Of a stretch of DNA of 64,000 nt, positions 33,472 to 43,452 are shown in pieces. The position numbers and the translations under genes are program-made. The stretch is from Bacteroidales bacterium. GTDB lineage: Bacteria; Bacteroidota; Bacteroidia; Bacteroidales; F082. Under the pieces are notes generated by a model. It saw only the letters and a list, made by a program, of their open reading frames with translations, did no database searches and was not told where the DNA came from. Numbering within the stretch: position 1 is the stretch's first letter; each line of letters starts with the position of its first letter. The stretch covers positions 1 through 64,000 of the forward strand of contig JAILBC010000006.1 of NCBI GenBank assembly GCA_024681295.1, read 5' to 3'.

Positions 33472-35889
33472 TTAGTTTTCTTTGATGGATAGTGCTTTCA
33501 GGTCGATGCTTGAAGTTGCGTTGATCTTGATGCCGTTCATGGCCTTGATGTCGCAATTGTTGGCAAACAACTTGAGGTCTTTTTCAGCCTTTTGCGTAAT
33601 CTCGTCACAAGACATGAAGTACTTCTTCTTCACCAGGTGGTTCTCGTTGTCATTGACTTGGGTAGAGAGTTTGCCCTTAATCGTGGCAAACGCATCACCG
33701 CCTACATCCTTGTTGAAGTTTTTCTTGACCGTGTAGAAACCGTTCTTTTGGCCTACAACCGACAAATCACCGCCGCTTTCAACGTACATATCCTCTCCAG
33801 ACTGGTATGTGGCCATTTTCGTTGTGTAATGCGAATAGCCCCCACCCTCTCGAGTCGACTTGTTGTTACCTGTCCACTCGGAAAAGTCATTGTTGATAAA
33901 GACCTTGCCATTGTTATCAGCCTTGAGATAAAAATCGTTCCCGGCATCCATAGAAATGTCATTGCCGGCCTCCATGATGATATCGTTGTCGGCATGCAGT
34001 TCAATATTCCCTTTCGAGACCAGCTTGATCAGTTTCTGGTCAGTATCGAAGAGGATGTCATAGGCATGAGTCTTGGCATCGTAGATATGTATCCTTCCGC
34101 CTTTTTTGTATTCTTCCTGACCATCTTTGAGGTCGCCTTCCCTGTCGATAATCTCGATAGTATGGCCACTACGGCTCCGGAAACCCTTCACCCTGTTTTT
34201 CTCGAAGCGGGTCCACTCCGAGTTCATCTCGCCATAGGGTTTGAAATAACGGGAACCCATCACGTAGGGGCGTTCCACATTATTGTGTTCAAAGCCCACC
34301 AGGACCATGTCGCCAATCTCGGGAACGGCCATCGAACCGTGATCGCGGCCTTGATAGGGAGAGACCACCCAAATCCAGGGTGTCAGGTTATAGGTATCCT
34401 TCAGATAATCCCAGTCCTTATAGTTATCGGAATTCAGAATAAACCCGTAATCCACCTGCCAACCTAAGGCAACCCTTACACGTCCAAGATTCTCGGGGTC
34501 TCGATTGTCAATCACACTGCCGTATTGAGGACCGCTCTTAGGATAAGCATCGATATCGCCATAAATTAAGAAACCGTCTTTGTCGCGTTCCAGATAAGGC
34601 GGCACTTTGGCTTCCTTGGGGATGGCCTTGAATCTGTTTTTTACATCCAGGTTGTTTTCCTTCTTGTCCCAATAATAGCTTAGTTCGATAACCTTCAGAG
34701 GTTTATGGGCAACTGTCTCTTCTTTTTCAGCACCAGTTTTTGCGTCATCTTCAATGACAATCACAGATCCCAACTTCAGGTCAACGCGATCGGCTTTCCC
34801 TCTACAAATCAAAGAATCGGACAAGACATAGCGATCCAGATTGTAATGCTGATAACTGTACCATCTTCTGTTTTCAACGCTATCCTCCATTTCCTCTACG
34901 TTTTCGTCAAAAAGCGGTTGTGCGCCCAGTTCTACCAATGAATTGGCATAGTCGCCAAAATAGTCGGAAGCCGTTTCGTAGGCCGACAATGCCATCTCAT
35001 TCTGGTAATCGTCCTCATCCACTTTGCAGGTATAAACTTTAGCATTCTGATTACCATCACCTTTTTTCTGGACGCCCACGCCTCTCTTTACACCACGGAA
35101 GGTGTCAAATTTAGTGTACACGATACCGTTGTGGTCATTCATGTTCATTTCGTAGAAGTATTCCGCTAAATCAGACCCTGTGTGCAAGTGTATCTCGGGC
35201 AGTTCCTTCATGGCTCCGAAGTGGAATTTGCGGTCTTCGTAGTACATGAACTCGGCGTAGCGTTTGGCGAGTCGCTTCAGGAAGTCGTAAGGGCTTTCGT
35301 TGTACTGCACCGTATAGGGCATGCGCTCGCAATTGGAACTATCGTTTGAAAGGTTTATTTCGGTTTCCAGACAATTATTTTGTGTGTCGTATTTTCCCTC
35401 TTTCTTGTTAAAATGTGTCATATGCTCGAAGGCATTGAAAGAGGTGACTGCCGCAACGACGCCCAGAAGACCGGTGTCAATATAGGTGTTGTTGGCAGGA
35501 TGGTGTTTCATCTTGGCGTCGGGGCTATAGGCAGTGCATTTGAACTTCACTGCGCCGCCGTTTTCACGAAACACTTGTATGTTTTGTATATAGCCGTAAA
35601 AGAAGTCCTCTACCTCATATTCCTTCAGTTCTTCTCCTTCGTGGCGTCGAGCCTGGAGTTTGACTTCCACCATGGCGGCCAGAAGTTTCTTACGCAACTC
35701 AAAGGTAATGTCAGAGGGCTCGACGGCCAATGATTCCTTACGGAGGATGAACTCGAATTTATTGGGTACAAGCAGCCCCTTGGTCAGTCTGAATTTGTCG
35801 CACACATACCCTGGTGCTACTTCGTCGAACACCTCGTTGCTGGTAAGTGTAATTTTGATGATGGGATCGCCAGTTAATTGAGCGGCCAT
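33472..35889 (-). CDS. vgrG: VgrG/TssI spike protein, copy 2
   Basis: 805 aa; YGSVIDNRDPENLGRVRVALGW...TPWIWVVSPYQGRDHGSMAVPEIGDMVLVGFEHNNVERPYVMGSRY. Confidence 0.95.
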   Translation of the reverse strand: MAAQLTGDPIIKITLTSNEVFDEVAPGYVCDKFRLTKGLLVPNKFEFILRKESLAVEPSDITFELRKKLLAAMVEVKLQARRHEGEELKEYEVEDFFYGYIQNIQVFRENGGAVKFKCTAYSPDAKMKHHPANNTYIDTGLLGVVAAVTSFNAFEHMTHFNKKEGKYDTQNNCLETEINLSNDSSNCERMPYTVQYNESPYDFLKRLAKRYAEFMYYEDRKFHFGAMKELPEIHLHTGSDLAEYFYEMNMNDHNGIVYTKFDTFRGVKRGVGVQKKGDGNQNAKVYTCKVDEDDYQNEMALSAYETASDYFGDYANSLVELGAQPLFDENVEEMEDSVENRRWYSYQHYNLDRYVLSDSLICRGKADRVDLKLGSVIVIEDDAKTGAEKEETVAHKPLKVIELSYYWDKKENNLDVKNRFKAIPKEAKVPPYLERDKDGFLIYGDIDAYPKSGPQYGSVIDNRDPENLGRVRVALGWQVDYGFILNSDNYKDWDYLKDTYNLTPWIWVVSPYQGRDHGSMAVPEIGDMVLVGFEHNNVERPYVMGSRYFKPYGEMNSEWTRFEKNRVKGFRSRSGHTIEIIDREGDLKDGQEEYKKGGRIHIYDAKTHAYDILFDTDQKLIKLVSKGNIELHADNDIIMEAGNDISMDAGNDFYLKADNNGKVFINNDFSEWTGNNKSTREGGGYSHYTTKMATYQSGEDMYVESGGDLSVVGQKNGFYTVKKNFNKDVGGDAFATIKGKLSTQVNDNENHLVKKKYFMSCDEITQKAEKDLKLFANNCDIKAMNGIKINATSSIDLKALSIKEN

Positions 35890-35911
35890 GGCTTAATGGT
35901 TAAAATGATGA

Positions 35912-36472
35912 TTAGTATTTACTGTAATATGGGTCGCTGACAATCTGTTCCGCAACATCCTGTTTCCGATCTGCTTGCCAATTCATATCAAACTTGTTCG
36001 TGATATTGTTCTGAATGTCTCTTTGCGGCTTTTCGAGGGTGAGTTTCCTCTTACGGAAGTCATAGCCAATGTTGGTATCGTCGAGTTTTTCCCCATCAAC
36101 GAACCCCATTTTGGCTGGTTGAATCGTAAGACGGGTGGTCATCATGACACTGTTATGGTTGTTGAAGTATTCATAAAGACCGACGCACTTGGCATTCTCA
36201 AACCACACATGTCGGTATGCAGGGTGATGTGAGTTGACATTGGTTACCAGTCTTATGATACCATTCAAAAAATGAAATTCATCCATCATCCACTCATAGA
36301 GCGGACGACCTTTGGCGGGAGTGACAATGGTGACCACTATTTGGCTGGCGTTTAGTCCATATTCTGGAAGTCCATTGTTAGGATTCACCTTCTGATTCAT
36401 TGAATACTCACATTCGACGACGGAAAACTGAGTGTCTACTCCCTCTATTGCCATTACTGCTTTCAGTGCCAT
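35912..36472 (-). CDS. Hcp/TssD-like tube protein (second small Hcp homologue)
   Basis: 186 aa; ALKAVMAIEGVDTQFSVVECEYSMNQKVNPNNGLPEYGLNASQIVVTIVTPA...; similar layout to Bacteroidetes TssD. Confidence 0.75.
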   Translation of the reverse strand: MALKAVMAIEGVDTQFSVVECEYSMNQKVNPNNGLPEYGLNASQIVVTIVTPAKGRPLYEWMMDEFHFLNGIIRLVTNVNSHHPAYRHVWFENAKCVGLYEYFNNHNSVMMTTRLTIQPAKMGFVDGEKLDDTNIGYDFRKRKLTLEKPQRDIQNNITNKFDMNWQADRKQDVAEQIVSDPYYSKY

Positions 36473-36504
36473 GATAAAAATCTTTTATTAAATTAATGTG
36501 TTTT

Positions 36505-36537
36505 TAAAAAAGAGTGGCGGGCGGAAACCCGCCACTC
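36505..36537 (-). terminator. Rho-independent terminator-like hairpin downstream of hcp, inside the cluster
   Basis: + strand gagtggcgggcggaaacccgccactc, perfect 10-bp stem 36512-36521/36528-36537, followed on the minus strand by TTTTTT. Confidence 0.75.
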
Positions 36538-36555
36538 CAGGTAGGTTTAACCGGC

Positions 36556-36948
36556 TTATGCCCAGTCGTTGGTGTAAGTGACGGAGCCGTTCTTGATTTC
36601 ACGGCAGGAGAGCACGATCTCCTCGTAGTGACCCATCTTGTCTTCCCACATCTCCACGAAGTTGATGCAGTAACCATCGGTGAACTCGACCTTCTTCATC
36701 AGATTGCCTGACTTGGTCTCGTTGAATTCGATGGCGCCGTTCTTGGCGAGGTTCGGGGAAATCATCCAGTTCAGCAGATCCGGATTACCATCGTTCAGAG
36801 CCTTCACGCGGATGGTGATTTGACCGCCACGCGGGATACCTGACATCTGGCCTTCGGTATCGACTGCTTGGTTAAAGGAATAGGTGACCATCATGACTTC
36901 GCGCTCGGTGAAGCCGTCAACTTTTAATGTTACAGGTGTTTTTGCCAT
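36556..36948 (-). CDS. hcp: Hcp/TssD tube protein
   Basis: 130 aa; VMMVTYSFNQAVDTEGQMSGIPRGGQITIRVKALNDGNPDLLNWMIS...CINFVEMWEDKMGHYEEIVLSCREI. Confidence 0.85.
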   Translation of the reverse strand: MAKTPVTLKVDGFTEREVMMVTYSFNQAVDTEGQMSGIPRGGQITIRVKALNDGNPDLLNWMISPNLAKNGAIEFNETKSGNLMKKVEFTDGYCINFVEMWEDKMGHYEEIVLSCREIKNGSVTYTNDWA

Positions 36949-37007
36949 TTTGTTAGTTATTTAATAGGTTAATAATAGTTTTCCGTTTTCCGTTTTCCAC
37001 TTTCCAC

Positions 37008-38384
37008 TTACTCGACCGTGGTCTCAGCGCCCATGTAGTCCTTGTTGTCGGCCTCAAGCTTAATGACGAAGTTCTTGGCGGCGAAGAAAGGAGTGATGGA
37101 GATGTCGACGGTGACGATCTTGGTCTTGGGATCCTGTTTGGGCTCGCCCAGGCTGTACTTCGAATAGAAGTTCTGGTAGCCCTGGTAGTGGTTGAGGAAC
37201 TCCTGGATCTTGTCCTTCAGTTTTCTGGGTGAGGTATAGGGATCCCAGTTTTCGAGGGCAATCTCGTGGACGAAGTTCATGAGCACTTTCTTGACCCAGT
37301 CGAACACGCGGACGATGGGGTATTCCATCATGGCGTCGAGGTCGCCGTTGTAGAGGGTGTTGTTGTTGAATGCCATGACACGGCCTTCGGAGAACACCAT
37401 CGGGACGACGTGGTCGTCCATCAGGGAGGCGATTTCTGACTTAAGGAGATCGAGTTTCACACCCTTCACATCGGCGACGGTGCCGTATTTCTTACCGGCG
37501 CGGCCTTGTGAGATGGGGCTCGACTCGTCGTAGATCATACCAGCCAGTGCACCGGCGGGTGAGATGTAGAAAGCTTCGTCGTACTGTTCGTTGTAGCTGA
37601 GTTGCTCTTTGGGACGACCCACGAGCCAGTTGCAGGCCATGACGACGTTCTGGAGGGCGGCGTCGCTGTCGACGAATCCCTTGGTCACTTCCTTCAGGTC
37701 CTCGAGGCTGTTCTCATCGTCGATGGAGGTGTCGGTCACGAGGAGGGTTCTGTACTTGTGAGCCATCTTAGCCCAACGGAGCAGGTCGGTTCTGTCTTTG
37801 AACACGCCACCAGGGATGACGATGATGCTGTAGCTGTCCTTCAGGCTGAGGCGGTCGAAGGCGTGCTTCAGCAGGTCGTCGACCTGTGAGCCGAAGCTGG
37901 AGTCGCTGTCGGTGATGGCTTCTTTGGCGCAGTTGATGATCTTGATCTTTTCCACCTTCTCGGTGCCGGCGTTCTTGAAGAAGGCGTCGAGGGCGCGGTA
38001 GGAGCGCTCGAGGTCTCTGGTGGCGTCGAGGGCGTCGGTGATACCCTGGCTTAGCACTTGGAGGTGTTTGGCTTCCTGTTGCTTGCAACGCTCCACCATG
38101 TCAGTAGCGGAGACGGCATCGCTGTTGAGGAGGTCAAGCCAAGCCTGGAGTTCCATGGCGAGGGCTTTGCGCTTGCCAGCCTTACGGCTGTCCTTCAGGA
38201 AAGCGTCCTTGATGGCTTTCTTGGTGGGGTTCATGTCTTCAGCGGCGGGGATGACTCCCTTGATGGCTGCGAAACCGCCAAACTGTCTCAGAAGTTGGGT
38301 AACGTCTTTTGCAGCCTGTGCTGCAGGTTGTGGCTGCTGTTGGCCCTGGCCTTCAGCGGCTTTCTGTAATTGAGGATCTGCCAT
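37008..38384 (-). CDS. tssC: T6SS sheath large subunit TssC
   Basis: 458 aa; Bacteroidetes-type TssC; adjacent to TssB and Hcp. Confidence 0.88.
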   Translation of the reverse strand: MADPQLQKAAEGQGQQQPQPAAQAAKDVTQLLRQFGGFAAIKGVIPAAEDMNPTKKAIKDAFLKDSRKAGKRKALAMELQAWLDLLNSDAVSATDMVERCKQQEAKHLQVLSQGITDALDATRDLERSYRALDAFFKNAGTEKVEKIKIINCAKEAITDSDSSFGSQVDDLLKHAFDRLSLKDSYSIIVIPGGVFKDRTDLLRWAKMAHKYRTLLVTDTSIDDENSLEDLKEVTKGFVDSDAALQNVVMACNWLVGRPKEQLSYNEQYDEAFYISPAGALAGMIYDESSPISQGRAGKKYGTVADVKGVKLDLLKSEIASLMDDHVVPMVFSEGRVMAFNNNTLYNGDLDAMMEYPIVRVFDWVKKVLMNFVHEIALENWDPYTSPRKLKDKIQEFLNHYQGYQNFYSKYSLGEPKQDPKTKIVTVDISITPFFAAKNFVIKLEADNKDYMGAETTVE

Positions 38385-38417
38385 ATACTATCTTCTTTTA
38401 TTCTGTATTCTAAATAA

Positions 38418-38879
38418 TTATTCGTTTTCTTCCAGTTCGCTCAGCAAAGCGGCCAGATAATCTTTGAACTCTTCCTTGCTCTTGGGGTCCTTGAGGATGT
38501 CGCGCAGTTTCTTGTTCTGCTCGATTTGCTTTCTCACTCTGGCAACGCTGTCCATACGGCCTTTGGTGCCGGCCAGGAACTCGCTGTTGGCCACGAGGTT
38601 GCCCTTGCCGCCGTCGGCTTCGAAGTCTCTGATCTCGTTGAAGTGCAGGGTCTCGGTGACGGTGCCGCCTTCCTCGTCGGTGAAGGCTACTTCGACCTCG
38701 GGTTTGAAGTGGTCAAACACATCGGCGATGGTCTGAGCATCCTCAAAGAGCTCGGGATCCTCGCTCTGGACGTCGGTGGTGTACTGGTCGATGAACAAGG
38801 TTTTGTTGGTGTCCAATGCACTAACATTACTCCCTGATTCTTCATCAGTGGCTTTTGAAATGAAATTTTTCTCTTCCAT
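38418..38879 (-). CDS. tssB: T6SS sheath small subunit TssB
   Basis: 153 aa; LHFNEIRDFEADGG...NKKLRDILKDPKSKEEFKDYLAALLSELEE; adjacent to TssC. Confidence 0.85.
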   Translation of the reverse strand: MEEKNFISKATDEESGSNVSALDTNKTLFIDQYTTDVQSEDPELFEDAQTIADVFDHFKPEVEVAFTDEEGGTVTETLHFNEIRDFEADGGKGNLVANSEFLAGTKGRMDSVARVRKQIEQNKKLRDILKDPKSKEEFKDYLAALLSELEENE

Positions 38880-38913
38880 ACTTTTTAAATTTGAATTAAT
38901 AGAAATATTTAGT

Positions 38914-41409
38914 TTAGTTTAACACATATTCGGTTTTGTTTCCATTGACATAGAACGCCACCTTGCCTTCTTCCATCTTCACCTCGACGGTGTCCCCCGA
39001 TTTGAGCTTGCCGGAGATGATCAGCTTGGACAACGGACGGCGCAGCTCCTTGCGGATGGTGCCGATGATGGGACGGGCACCGAACTGTGGGCTGAAGTCC
39101 ATCATGGCGATGGCCTGCTTGGTCTCGTCGTCGATCTTGAAGTTGATGTTCTGTTCGGTGAGCAACTTTACGAGGCCCTTCAGGTGGATGCTGAAGATGC
39201 GGGTGACGGTGGCAGGCGTGATCGGCGAGAACGGCACAATCTCGGTGAGACGGCCCAAGAACTCGGGACGGAAGTAGTCCTGCATGATGGTCATCAGGTC
39301 GCTGTTCTTCGGGATGTTGCCCTGCTCGAACGAGTCAACGATGAACTTGCTGCCGATGTTGGAGGTGAACAGGATCAAGGCGTTGGAGAAGTCGCCCACG
39401 CGGCCCAGACGGTCGTGAAGCTTACCTTCGTCGAGGATCTGGAGGAACAAGTCGAACACCGACTTGTGGGCCTTCTCGATCTCGTCGAACAGCACTACGG
39501 AATAGGGTTTTTGGCGGATCTTGTTGACCAGCAGACCACCCTCTTCGTAACCAACGTATCCTGGAGGCGCTCCGTACAGCAAAGCGACGGAGTGTTCTTC
39601 TTTGAATTCCGACATATCAAAACGAATCAACGAAGACTCATCTTGGAACAAAAACTCTGCCAAAGCCTTCGAGAGCTCGGTCTTTCCTGTTCCAGTGGGT
39701 CCGAGGAAGAAGAACGAGCCCATGGGCTGTCCCTTCTTGTTCAGGCCTGAACGCGACTCGAACACGGAGTCGAGGATGATCTTGATGGCGTGGTCTTGAC
39801 CGACGACTCTCTTCTTGAGGATCTCCTCGGCGTTGACCAGGCGCTCTCTTTCTTTCGACTGGACCTTACCCAACGGGATACCCGTCTGCTTGGCCACCAC
39901 GGCGAAGAGGTCGGAGGCCAGCACCTCGTCGCGTTTCTCACCAGTGAGGCTCTTCAGCTTGGCGATGATGCCGTCAAGGTACTCGAAGCGTTTTTCTTTG
40001 CTCTCGATCTTGAGGAAGTCGGTGTCGTCATCCAACTGTGCAATGAGCAGCACGCTCACTTTGTTCATGATCTCGTAGTGCAGCCAGTTGAGCTCGGTCA
40101 TGAGTTTCTTCTCTTCCAGTCCTTCGGGGTTGGCCTTCAGGTTGTTGAGTTTCTCTTCGATGCTGGCGACATCGTTGGCCGACACGTCGTTCATGGTCTT
40201 GATGAGGGCCATGGTGCGGTCGATGAGGTCGAACACCGAGTCGGGCATGGCCTTCTCGGTCATGTAACGCTTGGCGAGGCGGATGGCTTCGGTGATGACG
40301 TCGTCCTTGATGCTGAGGTTATGATATTTCTCGAAGGTGCTCACGGCGCCTTTCACGATGCGGAAGCAGGTGTCCATGTCGGGTTCGTCGATCTGGAGCT
40401 TCTCAAACTTGCGGACCATTTCCTTGTCGGTCTCGATGTTCTTGGTGAAGCCGTCGACAGTAGAGGTGCAGATGACCAGCAGGCCGCCGCGGTTGAGTTC
40501 CTGCTTGAGGAGGTCGCCGGTGCCATGAAGGGCGCCCATCTTGTCCATCATCTTGTCGAGTCCCTCAATGACGAGGATAGCGTTGCCGAGGCCTTTGAGT
40601 TCGCTGACGACGCTCTTGAAGCGATCTTCAATCTCCATGTTGTTGACGGCGCCTGAAGCCAGGGCGGCCAGGTCGAGTTCATACACGATGGAGCCGAGCA
40701 GGAAGTTCGGCACATTGCCGCTAAGCAGGCGGGTGACGAAGCCGTTGACGAGGGCGGTCTTGCCCACGCCCGACTCACCGATGATCAGGAGGTTCGACTT
40801 GGTCTTACGGCCGAGGATCTCGAAGAACGAGGCAATCTCGCGTTCGAAGCCCACCACAGGGTTGGTCTTACCAGAGGCCACCAGCTCGTTCTTGTTGATG
40901 CAGTACTTGCCAAGGGTCTTCTTGGCATTCTGCGAGAGTTGCACAGTGGGTTGCACGGCGCCGCCCTCTCCCACTGCCGGACCACCGAGGGCGTTGAGCA
41001 CCTCGTCAGGGCTCAGCGGAAGATTCTTGATCTGGTTGAAGTTGAAGCCCACGCCCGGGGTGGCCAAAGCGGCCAGCAGGCAGTAGTTGTCGGGCATTTC
41101 CAGACCCAGCTTGGCGCGAATGTCATCAGCCATATCGAACACAGCGATCGACTCATCGGTAAGCGGCAGGTCACTGCTGGGGCGTGAGGCCTTGGGCGTC
41201 ATGGTGATCTCAGTATCGGCCCATTCCATCAAATAATAGTAATCTTTGTCCAAAGTACCTTCGATGAAAGGCACCAGACCCATGTCCTTGTGGAGCACGG
41301 CCTTGAACAAATGGCATGGATACACCGCATCGTTGGCATTCGTAACGGCGTAATTCATAGCCAGTTTCAACAAATCCTCGTATGAGGCTAGAAAGGTTTT
41401 TTTCATCAC
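38914..41409 (-). CDS. tssH: T6SS disassembly ATPase TssH/ClpV (AAA+ Clp family)
   Basis: 831 aa; two Walker A motifs GESGVGKT and GPTGTGKT; Clp N domain; first gene of the cluster. Confidence 0.92.
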   Translation of the reverse strand: MMKKTFLASYEDLLKLAMNYAVTNANDAVYPCHLFKAVLHKDMGLVPFIEGTLDKDYYYLMEWADTEITMTPKASRPSSDLPLTDESIAVFDMADDIRAKLGLEMPDNYCLLAALATPGVGFNFNQIKNLPLSPDEVLNALGGPAVGEGGAVQPTVQLSQNAKKTLGKYCINKNELVASGKTNPVVGFEREIASFFEILGRKTKSNLLIIGESGVGKTALVNGFVTRLLSGNVPNFLLGSIVYELDLAALASGAVNNMEIEDRFKSVVSELKGLGNAILVIEGLDKMMDKMGALHGTGDLLKQELNRGGLLVICTSTVDGFTKNIETDKEMVRKFEKLQIDEPDMDTCFRIVKGAVSTFEKYHNLSIKDDVITEAIRLAKRYMTEKAMPDSVFDLIDRTMALIKTMNDVSANDVASIEEKLNNLKANPEGLEEKKLMTELNWLHYEIMNKVSVLLIAQLDDDTDFLKIESKEKRFEYLDGIIAKLKSLTGEKRDEVLASDLFAVVAKQTGIPLGKVQSKERERLVNAEEILKKRVVGQDHAIKIILDSVFESRSGLNKKGQPMGSFFFLGPTGTGKTELSKALAEFLFQDESSLIRFDMSEFKEEHSVALLYGAPPGYVGYEEGGLLVNKIRQKPYSVVLFDEIEKAHKSVFDLFLQILDEGKLHDRLGRVGDFSNALILFTSNIGSKFIVDSFEQGNIPKNSDLMTIMQDYFRPEFLGRLTEIVPFSPITPATVTRIFSIHLKGLVKLLTEQNINFKIDDETKQAIAMMDFSPQFGARPIIGTIRKELRRPLSKLIISGKLKSGDTVEVKMEEGKVAFYVNGNKTEYVLN

Positions 41410-41451
41410 GTATTATTTAGTTCGTACTATGTAATATGTTCTTTACAAGTG

Positions 41452-41478
41452 CAAATATACATTTTTTTTTTAGATTTG
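41452..41478. promoter_or_regulatory. Divergent Bacteroidetes -7 elements for the T6SS cluster (minus TATATTTG, 41452-41459) and speA (plus TAGATTTG, 41471-41478)
   Basis: Both match TAnnTTTG and lie upstream of 41409 (-) and 41520 (+). Confidence 0.6.
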
Positions 41479-41519
41479 CAGCCGATTTCAGAAACAATAC
41501 AATAAAAAAATTATTTGAA

Positions 41520-43409
41520 ATGAGAAAATGGCGCATTGAAGACTCCGAGGACCTTTACAACGTAAAAGGCTGGGGCGGCAATTATTTTTCAATCAACGAG
41601 AAAGGCCACATGACCGTGACGCCCAAGGAAGGCTGTGCCTCGGTCGATCTCCCGGAACTTGTCGACGAGTTGGCGCTCAGGGACGTGTCAGCTCCCATGC
41701 TGGTGCGTTTTCCCGACATCCTCGACGACCGTATCAACAAGATCGACTCCTGCTTCAAGGAGGCGGCCAAGGAATATGAGTTCCACGGCCAGAATTTCGT
41801 GGTGATGCCCATCAAGGTGAACCAGATGCGCCCCGTGGTCGAAGAGATTGTCAGCCATGGCAAGAAATGCAACATCGGCCTGGAGGCTGGCTCCAAACCC
41901 GAGCTTCATGCCATCATCGCCCTCGGCACCGACTCCGACTCACTCATCATCTGCAACGGCTACAAGGACGAGGAATTCATCGAGTTGGCCTTGCTTGCCC
42001 AAAAGATGGGCCGTAAGATCATCATCGTCATCGAGAAACTTAATGAACTGAAGATCACAGCCAAGATCGCCAAGCGTTTGAAGGTCACCCCGAACCTCGG
42101 TGTACGCATCAAGTTGGCCAGCTCCGGTGCCGGCAAATGGGAAGAGTCAGGCGGCGACGGCAGCAAGTTCGGCCTTACCTCCTCAGAACTGCTCGAAGCC
42201 CTCGACTTCCTCGAGGAGCACGATATGATGAACTGCCTGAAGCTGGTGCACTATCACATCGGCAGCCAGGTCAGCAAAATCAAGAAGATCAACGTGGCCC
42301 TGCGTGAAGCGGCCCAATTCTACGTGCAGCTCTACAAGATGGCCTATCATATCGAATACGTCGACATGGGCGGCGGACTGGGCATCGACTACGACGGCAC
42401 CAGCTCCAGCAGTGCCAGCTCGGTCAACTACAGCATCCAAGAGTATGCCAACAATGCCATCTACACCATTGTCGACGCCTGCGACAAGAACGAACTCCCC
42501 CACCCCAACGTCATCTGCGAATCGGGCCGCGCCCTCACGGCACACCACTCCGTGCTTATTTTCGAAGTGCTTGAAAAGACTTCACTCCCCGAATGGGACG
42601 ACAACGAAGAGCCTGAAGAAGATGACCACGAACTCATCAAGGAACTCTACGATTCATGGGACGAGCTCACCAAGAACTCTTCTTTGGAAATCTGGCACGA
42701 TGCCCAGGAGATTCGCGAGGAGGCCCTCAACTTGTTCAGCCTCGGACTACTCGACCTCAAATCGCGCGCTAAGATAGAAAGGCTCTACTGGAGCATCGCC
42801 CGCGAGGTGAATCATATCGCCAACAGCCTGAAGCGGGTGCCCGAGGACTTTACCTCACTGCCGAAGTTGCTCGCCGACAAGTATTTCTGCAACTTCTCAC
42901 TGTTCCAGTCGCTGCCTGACTTGTGGGCCATCGACCAGCTCTTCCCCATCATCCCGATTCAACGTCTGGATGAGAACCCGACCCATCTGGCCACTTTGCA
43001 GGACATCACCTGCGACAGTGACGGTAAGATCACCAACTTCGTGGCCAAGTCGACGCAACACACCATCCCGCTGCATTCGTTCAGCGACAAGGAACACTAC
43101 TATATCGGAGTGTTCCTGGTCGGTGCCTATCAGGAGATTCTGGGCGACCTTCACAACCTGTTCGGCGACACCAACGCGGTGCACGTCTCTGTGGATGAGA
43201 AAGGCTATTACATCGATCAGGTCATCGACGGCGAGACCGTGGCCGATGTGCTCGAATACGTCCAGTACAGCCCCAAGAAACTGGTTCGCACCGTGGAGAC
43301 CTGGGTCACCAAGTGTGTGAAGGAAGGAAAGATTACCGTGGAAGAGGGCAAGGAGTTCCTGTCCAATTACAGGTCGGGACTATACGGTTACACTTACTTA
43401 GAAAACTGA
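41520..43409 (+). CDS. speA: Biosynthetic arginine decarboxylase
   Basis: MRKWRIEDSEDLYNVKGWGGNYFSINEKGHMTVTP...LKLVHYHIGSQVSKIK; PLP-dependent ADC signature; start moved from 41436 to 41520. Confidence 0.95.
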   Translation: MRKWRIEDSEDLYNVKGWGGNYFSINEKGHMTVTPKEGCASVDLPELVDELALRDVSAPMLVRFPDILDDRINKIDSCFKEAAKEYEFHGQNFVVMPIKVNQMRPVVEEIVSHGKKCNIGLEAGSKPELHAIIALGTDSDSLIICNGYKDEEFIELALLAQKMGRKIIIVIEKLNELKITAKIAKRLKVTPNLGVRIKLASSGAGKWEESGGDGSKFGLTSSELLEALDFLEEHDMMNCLKLVHYHIGSQVSKIKKINVALREAAQFYVQLYKMAYHIEYVDMGGGLGIDYDGTSSSSASSVNYSIQEYANNAIYTIVDACDKNELPHPNVICESGRALTAHHSVLIFEVLEKTSLPEWDDNEEPEEDDHELIKELYDSWDELTKNSSLEIWHDAQEIREEALNLFSLGLLDLKSRAKIERLYWSIAREVNHIANSLKRVPEDFTSLPKLLADKYFCNFSLFQSLPDLWAIDQLFPIIPIQRLDENPTHLATLQDITCDSDGKITNFVAKSTQHTIPLHSFSDKEHYYIGVFLVGAYQEILGDLHNLFGDTNAVHVSVDEKGYYIDQVIDGETVADVLEYVQYSPKKLVRTVETWVTKCVKEGKITVEEGKEFLSNYRSGLYGYTYLEN

Positions 43410-43452
43410 TCCGACCTACGTCATTGCGAGCCTAACGTAGTGCCGCACTTAG

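Noticed and set aside
155-41409. Extracellular contractile injection system (PVC/Afp-type) or prophage instead of T6SS
   Set aside because: TssB/TssC/ClpV, TssK, TssG, TssE, TssF, Hcp and VgrG-type genes favour a T6SS; no capsid, terminase, integrase or fibre genes seen.
41436-41519. Upstream ATG for speA as in the ORF track
   Set aside because: The 28-residue extension is low-complexity and overlaps the TAGATTTG promoter element; MRKWRIEDSEDLYNVKGWG is the natural N-terminus.
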